Below, in pieces: positions 57,497-64,000 of a DNA stretch of 64,000 nt. Below the pieces are notes generated by a model, which saw only the letters and a program-made list of their open reading frames with translations, had not been told where the DNA came from and ran no database searches. Location: NCBI GenBank assembly GCA_019912395.1, contig JAIOIH010000021.1:1-64000 (forward strand), in the 5' to 3' direction. The stretch comes from Flavobacteriales bacterium. GTDB lineage: Bacteria; Bacteroidota; Bacteroidia; Flavobacteriales_F; PHOS-HE28. The position numbers were made by a program, and so were the translations under genes. Numbering within the stretch: position 1 is the stretch's first letter; every line of letters begins with the position of its first letter.

Positions 57497-59691
57497 TGAA
57501 GAGGACGCTCTGTCGCATACTGCTTCTGCTGGGGCTGGCCGTACCGGCCGCACCCGTGCTTGCCCAGAGCGCGGAGGCCCACACCCGCATCGCGGACCGC
57601 TACTACCAGCGCATGGCCTACGCACAAGCCAAGGAGGAGTACAGGATCGCCGCCGACCTCGGGGCGGTGAACGAACATGTGGTGAAGCGCCTCGCGGATT
57701 GTTCCATGAAGCTGGGGGATACCGCGGAGGGCGAGATCTGGTACGCGCAAGTGGTGAAGTTCCTCAACCGCGAACCCTTGGACCTGTACATGTACGCGCA
57801 GGCCTTGAAGGGCAACGGCAAATACGCCGAGGCCGAAGAGTGGATGGACCGCTACTTGGCCCTGGACCGGAACGAGGGGGAGCCGAAGAGGAGCAATATC
57901 CTTGATTTTGTGCGGAAGTTCACCTCCAATATGGACCGCTTCACCGTGAAACGGATATCGGCCAATTCCCCCTTGGACGACATGGGCGCCACGTGGGATG
58001 GCGAGGACCGCGTGATCTTTGCATCCGCCAGGGACACCGCGGTGGGCGTGCAATGGCGATCGGCCTGGAACGACCAGCCCTTCCTGGACCTGTACACGGC
58101 GCGGCGGCAACCCGACGGTGACCTGATCGCGCCCATGAGGGTCAATGGAAACGTCAATTCCAACTTGCATGAGGGACCGGCCGTGGTGGCGCCGGACGGT
58201 TCCCTCTGGTACACGCGCACCAATGCCGCAAAAAGCAAGAACGGCATCCACCGCCTCAGCATCCTGCACGCTCGGCGCGAAGGCGATGGCTGGAATGGCG
58301 ATGACCCGTTCCTCTACAACAACACGGAATGTTCCGTGGGCCATCCGGCCATATCGGCCGACGGCAAGTGGTTCTTCTTTGTCAGCGACATGCCCGGAGG
58401 CTACGGGGGCACGGATATTTATGTGTGCCAGGACATGGGCGGGCAGTGGGGCGAGCCCCGCAATCTGGGTCCTGGCGTGAACACCGCGCGGAACGAACTT
58501 TTCCCCTTCATGGCCCAGGAGGGTACGCTCTACTTCTCCAGCATGGGCCTCCCCGGCCTGGGCGGATTGGACGTGTTCGCGACCAAGCGGGACGTCAATG
58601 GGGAGTTCTCGTTTTCCGTGAACGTGGGTGCTCCGGTGAACGGGCCCAAGGATGATTTTGCATTTGTGATCGACAAGGCGAACACCACCGGTTACTTCAG
58701 CAGCGATCGGCCCGGAGGGGCGGGGGGCGACGACCTTTATTCCTTTACGATGCACTACCCCCTGGAGCAACGCTTCCTCTGCACGGGTACGGTGATCGAT
58801 GACGACAATGCCATGCCCGTGGCCGGTGCGGAGGTGGAGCTCCTGAACGCGGAGGGGGCCGTTCTGGAAAGTGTGGGAAGCGATGCCGATGGACGCTATT
58901 CCTTCCCGGTGGAAGAGAACAAGGAATACGCAATTCGGGCACGCCTGGCGGGTCATTACGATGGGATCGTACACTTCGGTACGGAGGATATCGCGCAGCT
59001 GCAGATCGTGGCCCGGGATGTTCACCTGGTGCCCGATGCGGGCATTTGGATGCGTGGTGCGGTGAAGTACAAGGACAAGCTCGGCTTCGTGAAGGGCGTG
59101 AAGGTGAGCGTGGTGAACCTTGCCAGCTTTTTCAGCGAGGTCCGCACCACCGATGCAGGAGGGGATTTTCTCTTCCGGATGCAGCCGAACGAGGAGTTCG
59201 AGGTGGTGCTGGAAAAGCCCGACTATTTCAGCATGAGCGTGCCGTTGAGCACTGCCGGGGTGAAGCGGGGCGTGATCGACCTGGGGGAGGTGAAGGAGCT
59301 GAGCCTGGAGCGGATCGAGGTGGGTCGCCCACTCCCGTTGAAGTATGTCAACTGGTCAGCGGATGAGATGACCTTGTCGCCCACGGCGAAAGCGGAATTG
59401 GACCTGCTGGTGGACCGCATGCAGGTGAACCCGTCGCTGGACATCGAGGTGGCGGTACATGCCAATACGCGACGATCCGCGGACGCGGCCTTGAAGCTGA
59501 CCCAGGGCCGGGCCAAGGTGATCGATGCCTACATGCGCGCCAATGGGGTCCCCAAGGACCGGTTGACGGTAAAGGGTTACGGCATCACCAAGCCGCTGAA
59601 CCCCTGCGGTCCGGACGTGGAATGCACGGACAGGCAGCACGCTGAGAACGAGCGGGTGGAATACACGGTCACCGGGGTCCAAGGTTCGTGA
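57496..59691 (+). CDS. porE: PorE-like T9SS protein (TPR, propeller, OmpA)
   Basis: 731 aa. Signal peptide (1-23), TPR region (about 25-125, with YYQRMAYAQAKEEYRIAADL), a WD40/PD40-type beta-propeller (about 150-425, ending SSDRPGGAGGDDLYSF), carboxypeptidase-regulatory-like segments (about 435-600, GTVIDDDNAMPVAGAEVELL) and an OmpA-type domain (about 610-731). This is the PorE domain order known from Porphyromonas, where it connects PorP to peptidoglycan. In the OmpA domain the usual Asp is Asn657 and the NxxLS Asn is Ala; Arg672 is kept. The start overlaps PorP copy 3 (TGATG). The 3' end overlaps the convergent deacetylase gene by 23 nt. Gene name by analogy. Confidence 0.85.
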   Translation: MKRTLCRILLLLGLAVPAAPVLAQSAEAHTRIADRYYQRMAYAQAKEEYRIAADLGAVNEHVVKRLADCSMKLGDTAEGEIWYAQVVKFLNREPLDLYMYAQALKGNGKYAEAEEWMDRYLALDRNEGEPKRSNILDFVRKFTSNMDRFTVKRISANSPLDDMGATWDGEDRVIFASARDTAVGVQWRSAWNDQPFLDLYTARRQPDGDLIAPMRVNGNVNSNLHEGPAVVAPDGSLWYTRTNAAKSKNGIHRLSILHARREGDGWNGDDPFLYNNTECSVGHPAISADGKWFFFVSDMPGGYGGTDIYVCQDMGGQWGEPRNLGPGVNTARNELFPFMAQEGTLYFSSMGLPGLGGLDVFATKRDVNGEFSFSVNVGAPVNGPKDDFAFVIDKANTTGYFSSDRPGGAGGDDLYSFTMHYPLEQRFLCTGTVIDDDNAMPVAGAEVELLNAEGAVLESVGSDADGRYSFPVEENKEYAIRARLAGHYDGIVHFGTEDIAQLQIVARDVHLVPDAGIWMRGAVKYKDKLGFVKGVKVSVVNLASFFSEVRTTDAGGDFLFRMQPNEEFEVVLEKPDYFSMSVPLSTAGVKRGVIDLGEVKELSLERIEVGRPLPLKYVNWSADEMTLSPTAKAELDLLVDRMQVNPSLDIEVAVHANTRRSADAALKLTQGRAKVIDAYMRANGVPKDRLTVKGYGITKPLNPCGPDVECTDRQHAENERVEYTVTGVQGS

Positions 59692-60307
59692 CCGATTCAT
59701 CAAGTGCCAAGCAGCGATACCCTTGGCGCGCCCAACCCTCCAAGATCAAGGGTAGCGCATCGGTGAGGCATGCAGTGCTCTTCAAGTTGTCGTGCAGTAC
59801 GATGATGCTGCCCGGTCTCGTCCGTCCGAGCACCAGGCGGGCACAGGCCGCACCGGTCCTGCCCGGCTTGAAATCCCCGCCCATCACATCCCACATCACC
59901 ACCCGATAGCGCTTCCGCAGGACGTGCAGGTGCGCGGGACGGAGGTGACCGTACGGTGGGCGGAACAAATGCCCTCCGATATGCTTCTCACCGCGCAGCA
60001 CCGAGCGATGGAACGCACGCGCCGGGGTGCGCCAGCCATCGCTGTGGTCCCATGTGTGATGCCCCACTGCATGCCCTTCATTCCGCAGCCGCAGGAACAG
60101 TTCGGGGTACCGTTCCGCATTGCTGCCCAAGCAGAAGAACGTGGCCTTCGCGTCGTAGGCCGCCAAGGTGTCCAGCACCCAGGGGGTTACCTCGGGTCGT
60201 GGTCCGTCATCGAAAGTGAGGAAAACCTCCTTCTCCCGCGTGGGCACGCGCCACAGCACGCGGCGGTCCAGCATGGCCAGCATGCGCAGGACCACCCCGC
60301 CGGGCAT
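59669..60307 (-). CDS. polysaccharide deacetylase (NodB-homology domain)
   Basis: 212 aa. NodB motifs: TFDDGP (31-36) with catalytic/metal Asp33-Asp34, GHHTWDH (82-88) with metal ligands His84 and His88, RPPYG (116-120), and VLHD near the C-terminus. This family removes N-acetyl groups from peptidoglycan, chitin-like or surface polysaccharides. No signal peptide is obvious, although the N-terminal VVLRMLAML is hydrophobic. It is translationally coupled to the DUF2723 gene upstream (stop/start share 1 nt at 60307). The substrate is unknown. Confidence 0.9.
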   Translation of the reverse strand: MPGGVVLRMLAMLDRRVLWRVPTREKEVFLTFDDGPRPEVTPWVLDTLAAYDAKATFFCLGSNAERYPELFLRLRNEGHAVGHHTWDHSDGWRTPARAFHRSVLRGEKHIGGHLFRPPYGHLRPAHLHVLRKRYRVVMWDVMGGDFKPGRTGAACARLVLGRTRPGSIIVLHDNLKSTACLTDALPLILEGWARQGYRCLALDESVTNLGPR

Positions 60308-63300
60308 CAGAACCGCGCGTTGGTGGTCCGCATGCCCTGGGTGGCGATATCCTCCATCTTCATCTGGTACAGCGTGTCCACTTCCGCTGCACGGGCGTTC
60401 AGCTTATTGGCCAGGTCCTTTTGTCCGTAGATCTGGGCCGTGCGGGCCAAGCGCTCCATCACCAGCTTGCCCATGCTCATATCATCGCTCACCCTGTTGG
60501 CGAACTTCGGCGAGAGGCTCAAGTACCAGTTCATGTTCTCGTCCATGATGGTGAACAGCCTTTCGGTCAGGCGGTTCGCCGAGGTGGTATCATCGGCCTG
60601 GTAGTAGGCCTCGATGATCGGGAGCATGATCCGGTCGTAGGGCACGTTCTTCTCCGGCATTTTCGCCTGTGCGAGGTCCAGGACCTGCTTGGCCTCCTCC
60701 TTTCGCCCTTCCGAAGCCAGTTCCGTGGCCAGGGTGGCGATCTGCAGTCGCAGGTTGGTGGTCATCCGCAGCACGTTCTCGTCCAGGTACACGCCTGGCT
60801 CGTAGTCCATGCCGCCCCACTTGAACTTGTTCATCACGTTGTCCAGCATAATGTCCGTGGCCACGCTGCCGTACGTGTTCGGGTTGGCCGATTCACCGGC
60901 CACCGGCACCAAGCGGTAGGTAAGGCCCTCCAACCGGAAATAGTCCTGGAGGTTCAGGTAGCTGTCCGGTCCGGTGGTCACCGCAAAGTAGATGGGCCGC
61001 TTCCAATCGTTGTTGGCCAGCAGGTCCATCATCAGGAAGTGGTTCTTCAGCACATATTGCTTGTTGATGGTCCAGCGCACGTCACCGGTGAAGTAGGCGG
61101 TGTCCGCTGCCGTAAGCATGCCTTGCGGACCGAAGACGAAGGCGCTGTCCGCCGTGATCCGGAAGTTCTGGCTGGGGATGTAGGCATCCTTCATGCCCAG
61201 TTGGAAGATCTGCTGCAGGTTGCGGTCGTCCGTGGCGAAGTCCATGGCGCGCTTGAGGTCCAGGTAGCCCTTTACCTTTTCGTTCGGGATCAATGCCACC
61301 ACGTCGCGTGTCCCCTGCCGATACTTGGCCGGGTCCATCTTGAACGGCACCGGTTCGCTATCGTATGCCTTGCGACGCATCTGGTCGATGTACCAATCGG
61401 TGTTCAACAGGCTCAGGTTCACCACGCGCACATCGGTGCGGATGCCTTCCACTTCCTGGGCGTACCACAAGGGGAAGGTGTCGTTGTCGCCATTGGTGAA
61501 GAGGATGGCGTTCGGGGCGCAGCTGTTCAGGTAGTCGGCGGCGAGGTCCCGGGCAGGGTAGCGGTTGCTCCGGTCATGGTCGTCCCATTCCGCACGCACC
61601 ATCACCACGGGCACCACGAGGCCGATGAGCGTGGCCACCACGGCACTGGCCCGGTCGTTCCGCAGGTTGCGCATCAGGTACATCACCCCCAGCGCAATGC
61701 CGCTGACGATGCCGATGAGGAAGAAGCTGTAGGAGATGGAGTGGTCGGTGCCGGAAACAAGCTCCACCAAGTATTTCAGCACGCCGATGCCCAGCGTTCC
61801 GCCCACGGCATACAGCAGTTCCTTTTGGGTGATGGACCGCGCCGCATCGAACAGCGCGTACACCCCGAGGCCGATCCAGAAGGCGAAGGCGTAGAACGAA
61901 CCCACGTAGGCATAGTCCCGTTCACGCGGCTGGAACGGATACTGGTTCAGGTAGACCACGATGGCCAGGCCCGTGAAGAAGAACAGCAGCATCACCACGC
62001 TCCAATTGCGAATATCACGGGTGAGCTGGTACACCAGCCCGATGAGGCCCAGAATGAGCGGCAACAGGTAGAGCTTGTTCATGCCCTTGTTCTCCGTCAT
62101 GCTCGGCGGCAGGTGGTCCTGGTTGCCGAGGCGCTGGGAGTCGATGGCCTTGATGCCGGTGTACCAGTTGCCATCGGTTATGCCGCCATGGCCTTGGATA
62201 TCGTTCTGGCGTCCGGCGAAATTCCAGAGGAAATAGCGCCAGTACATCCAGTTCACCTGGTAGTTGACGAAGAAGCGCATGTTCTCCATCTGGGTCGGCT
62301 TCTGGATCACCGTGGGCTTGCCCTCGCGGTCGGTGGTGCGCACGGGGTAGCCCTTGAAATCGCTCCACTGCTTGTAGGCTGTGACGTGGTTGGCCTGCGA
62401 ACTGTACATCCGGGGGAACGCCATGGTGGTGGCGGGATCGTACACCGGCTCGGTCCCTTTGCGCGCATCCGTGATCACGTACTCGTTCTTGATGGTGAGG
62501 CCCGGGTTTTCGGCCACGTAATGGTCCGCACTCCAACCGTCGTAGAAGAGCTTTTCGGTCCGGGTGCCCTTCATCACCTTGTAGGTGGCGGTGTATACCG
62601 GGTTGCCATCGTCGCGCTGGTTGGTCATCTGGCTGCCCCAGAACTGGCCCATGACCAGTGGGCGGTCGCCGTACTGTTCGCGATTGAGGTAGCTCAACAG
62701 GTTGAACACGTTCTCCGGATTGTTCTCATCGATCGGTGGGTTGGCATTGCTGCGGACCACGATCATGGCGAAGGTGCTGTAGCCCACCAGGATCACGGTG
62801 ACGCCCAGGATCACGGTGTTCAGCACCACTTTGCCCTTGCGCTGGGTCCACATCAGCCCCCAGACGATCAGTCCGATGATGATCAACGCATAGATGAGGT
62901 TCCCCGTGTTGAAGGGCAGGCCGAAGTCGTTCACGAAGACCAGCTCGAACTTGCCCGCCATATTCACCAGTCCCGGAATGATCACGCCCTGGATGGCCCC
63001 GAGGATCAGCGCTGAAATGATGAAGGTGTAGATGATGCCCTTACGGGTCACCTCGTACTTCTTGAAATAGTAGACGAAGGCGATGGCCGGGATGCAGAGC
63101 AAGTTCAGCAGGTGGACACCGATGCTGAGGCCCATCAGATAGGCGATCAGGATAAGCCAGCGGGTGTTGTGCGGTTTATCGGCCTCGCTCTCCCACTTCA
63201 GGATGGCCCAGAACACGATGGCGGTAAAGAAGGACGACATGCCATAGACCTCGCCCTCCACGGCGCTGAACCAGAACGAATCACTCCAGGTGTAGGCCAG

Positions 63301-63681
63301 GGCACCCACGATGCCGCTGCCGAGCACGGCAATGATCTTGCCGCTGGTGAGTTCCTCATCGCCTTTCCGGGTGGCGAGGCGCAGGGCCATGTGGGTAATG
63401 CTCCAGAAGAGGAAAAGAATGGTGAACGCGCTGGCCAAGGCGCTCAGGGTGTTCACGGCCACCGGCACGTTCTCCGGGGAAACGAAGGCACTGGCCACCC
63501 GTGCCAGGATCATGAACAGGGGCGCTCCGGGAGGGTGCCCTACCTCGAGCTTGTAGGCCGTGGCAATGAATTCCCCGCAATCCCAAAAGCTTGCCGTGGG
63601 CTCGATGGTGGAGAGATAGGTGACGGCGGCCACCAGAAAAACGGCCCATCCGGTGGCGATGTTCAGCTTCTTGAAATTCAT
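60307..63681 (-). CDS. DUF2723 multi-spanning protein, probable GT-C glycosyltransferase
   Basis: 1124 aa. The N-terminal half contains about ten transmembrane segments (WAVFLVAAVTYLS, ILFLFWSITHMAL and others), with the family signature FWDCGEFIATAYKLEVGHPP near residue 32 carrying the Asp-Cys-Gly-Glu loop of GT-C enzymes. The C-terminal half is a periplasmic region with TPR-like helices (QVLDLAQAKMPEKNVPYD). DUF2723 proteins are considered O-mannosyltransferase-like and are typical of Bacteroidota, where secreted proteins are O-glycosylated. The ATG at 63681 is chosen; the extra 14 residues upstream are not conserved-looking. First gene of a pair with the deacetylase. Confidence 0.85.
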   Translation of the reverse strand: MNFKKLNIATGWAVFLVAAVTYLSTIEPTASFWDCGEFIATAYKLEVGHPPGAPLFMILARVASAFVSPENVPVAVNTLSALASAFTILFLFWSITHMALRLATRKGDEELTSGKIIAVLGSGIVGALAYTWSDSFWFSAVEGEVYGMSSFFTAIVFWAILKWESEADKPHNTRWLILIAYLMGLSIGVHLLNLLCIPAIAFVYYFKKYEVTRKGIIYTFIISALILGAIQGVIIPGLVNMAGKFELVFVNDFGLPFNTGNLIYALIIIGLIVWGLMWTQRKGKVVLNTVILGVTVILVGYSTFAMIVVRSNANPPIDENNPENVFNLLSYLNREQYGDRPLVMGQFWGSQMTNQRDDGNPVYTATYKVMKGTRTEKLFYDGWSADHYVAENPGLTIKNEYVITDARKGTEPVYDPATTMAFPRMYSSQANHVTAYKQWSDFKGYPVRTTDREGKPTVIQKPTQMENMRFFVNYQVNWMYWRYFLWNFAGRQNDIQGHGGITDGNWYTGIKAIDSQRLGNQDHLPPSMTENKGMNKLYLLPLILGLIGLVYQLTRDIRNWSVVMLLFFFTGLAIVVYLNQYPFQPRERDYAYVGSFYAFAFWIGLGVYALFDAARSITQKELLYAVGGTLGIGVLKYLVELVSGTDHSISYSFFLIGIVSGIALGVMYLMRNLRNDRASAVVATLIGLVVPVVMVRAEWDDHDRSNRYPARDLAADYLNSCAPNAILFTNGDNDTFPLWYAQEVEGIRTDVRVVNLSLLNTDWYIDQMRRKAYDSEPVPFKMDPAKYRQGTRDVVALIPNEKVKGYLDLKRAMDFATDDRNLQQIFQLGMKDAYIPSQNFRITADSAFVFGPQGMLTAADTAYFTGDVRWTINKQYVLKNHFLMMDLLANNDWKRPIYFAVTTGPDSYLNLQDYFRLEGLTYRLVPVAGESANPNTYGSVATDIMLDNVMNKFKWGGMDYEPGVYLDENVLRMTTNLRLQIATLATELASEGRKEEAKQVLDLAQAKMPEKNVPYDRIMLPIIEAYYQADDTTSANRLTERLFTIMDENMNWYLSLSPKFANRVSDDMSMGKLVMERLARTAQIYGQKDLANKLNARAAEVDTLYQMKMEDIATQGMRTTNARF

Positions 63682-63704
63682 GGGGTGCCGGGCTTCATAA
63701 GCGG

Positions 63705-63712
63705 CGAATGTA
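63705..63712 (-). promoter_or_regulatory. putative Bacteroidota -7 box of the DUF2723 gene
   Basis: Minus-strand TACATTCG followed by CCGC, 23 nt before the ATG at 63681, the same form as at lepA and metG. Confidence 0.4.
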
Positions 63713-63813
63713 CCTAAAGTCACATGTTCGCATTCTTTTCGGCGGCCGTATTGCGGAACTTTCTAAATTTGCCGCGCTTTCAAGGTGGCGTTTGCCGGTC
63801 CGGGAAGCGGTAT

Positions 63814-63886
63814 TGGCCGATGGTGTAACTGGCAACACGTCTGATTTTGGTTCAGAAGAGTCCAGGTTCGAGCCCTGGTCGGCCAA
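63814..63886 (+). tRNA. tRNA-Gln (anticodon TTG)
   Basis: The acceptor TGGCCGA pairs with TCGGCCA; the discriminator is A. The anticodon stem TCTGA/TCAGA has loop TTTTGGT and anticodon TTG. The T stem CCAGG/CCTGG has loop TTCGAGC. The D arm GGTGTAACTGGCAACAC is typical. No CCA is encoded. A strong hairpin follows 6 nt after the end. Confidence 0.93.
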
Positions 63887-63892
63887 CAACAA

Positions 63893-63914
63893 GAACCCCG
63901 CGAACGCGGGGTTC
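63893..63914 (+). terminator. terminator after tRNA-Gln
   Basis: The perfect 10-bp stem GAACCCCGCG/CGCGGGGTTC around AA is followed by CTTGTTTT. It begins 6 nt after tRNA-Gln. Downstream to the window end (63915-64000) no gene is visible; ccgggcctgacccgg at about 63958 is a small inverted repeat. Confidence 0.8.
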
Positions 63915-64000
63915 CTTGTTTTGGACGGGCGGGGCGAGAAGTTTATCCCGAGCGGACACCGGGCCTGACCCGGTGGAAGTCGAGGGAGACCGTCAGGGTC

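Noticed and set aside
60421-63015. An 864-codon plus-strand frame opposite the DUF2723 gene
   Set aside because: His/Val/Gly-rich antisense shadow; the minus-strand protein has clear membrane segments and family signature.
63915-64000. Start of a further gene at the window end
   Set aside because: No frame with a recognisable start or motif can be supported in the last 86 nt.

Overview
The window reads as a composite of at least two genomes, probably a metagenome contig with a chimeric join. Roughly the first 18.0 kb is proteobacterial. From about 18.1 kb to the end it is a fairly GC-rich member of the Bacteroidota (Flavobacteriales-like) with type IX secretion system (T9SS) surface proteins. 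The join falls inside the conserved 3' end of lepA. The last ~20 residues of LepA look proteobacterial and lead into the classic lepA-lepB-DUF4845-rnc-era-recO operon. The rest of LepA, the next gene (metG) and everything downstream are Bacteroidota-like. A second, weaker seam may lie at about 5.95-6.04 kb, between a Betaproteobacteria-like block and a Xanthomonadales-like block.

Region 1 (1-5.95 kb): 3' end of a TPR protein; a SenB-type selenosugar glycosyltransferase without senA or senC beside it; a SpoU/TrmH rRNA methyltransferase; a small unknown gene; and the divergent pair ppsR/ppsA (PEP synthase and its regulatory kinase/phosphorylase), whose start codons are 11 nt apart. ppsA carries an in-frame palindromic repeat insertion and ends at a strong terminator.

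Region 2 (6.0-18.03 kb): a cold-shock protein; a tightly overlapping salvage/recycling operon (nagZ, hpt, methylthioinosine phosphorylase); rlmD; a ydbH-ydbL envelope-lipid operon; a response regulator with a C-terminal histidine domain; and recO, era, rnc, DUF4845 and lepB, all on the minus strand behind the truncated proteobacterial lepA.

Region 3 (18.1-35.9 kb): Bacteroidota lepA and metG, two T9SS type-A cargo proteins (one of 2113 aa with a lamin-tail domain), a few small or unknown genes, an outer-membrane barrel, a type II restriction-modification pair (C5 methyltransferase plus HNH nuclease), a DUF1801 protein, a SnoaL-like protein and tRNA-Arg(CCT). The intergenic DNA holds several degenerate repeat sequences.

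Region 4 (35.9-59.7 kb) is the most notable part. Three secreted proteins with gliding-motility/type-B C-terminal domains (330, 3122 and 2734 aa) are each followed immediately by a PorP/SprF-like barrel. The series closes with a PorE-like TPR-propeller-OmpA protein. The 3122-aa adhesin has about 33 SprB-like cysteine-patterned modules and contains a four-module super-repeat that recurs three times at exactly 951 bp. The 2734-aa adhesin has about 31 modules of a second type. The arrangement suggests dedicated export/anchoring barrels for each adhesin plus a shared peptidoglycan link.

Region 5 (59.7-64 kb): a two-gene minus-strand operon (DUF2723 multi-spanning glycosyltransferase-type protein, then a polysaccharide deacetylase), then tRNA-Gln(TTG) with a terminator. 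All calls come from reading the sequence; no database searches were run.
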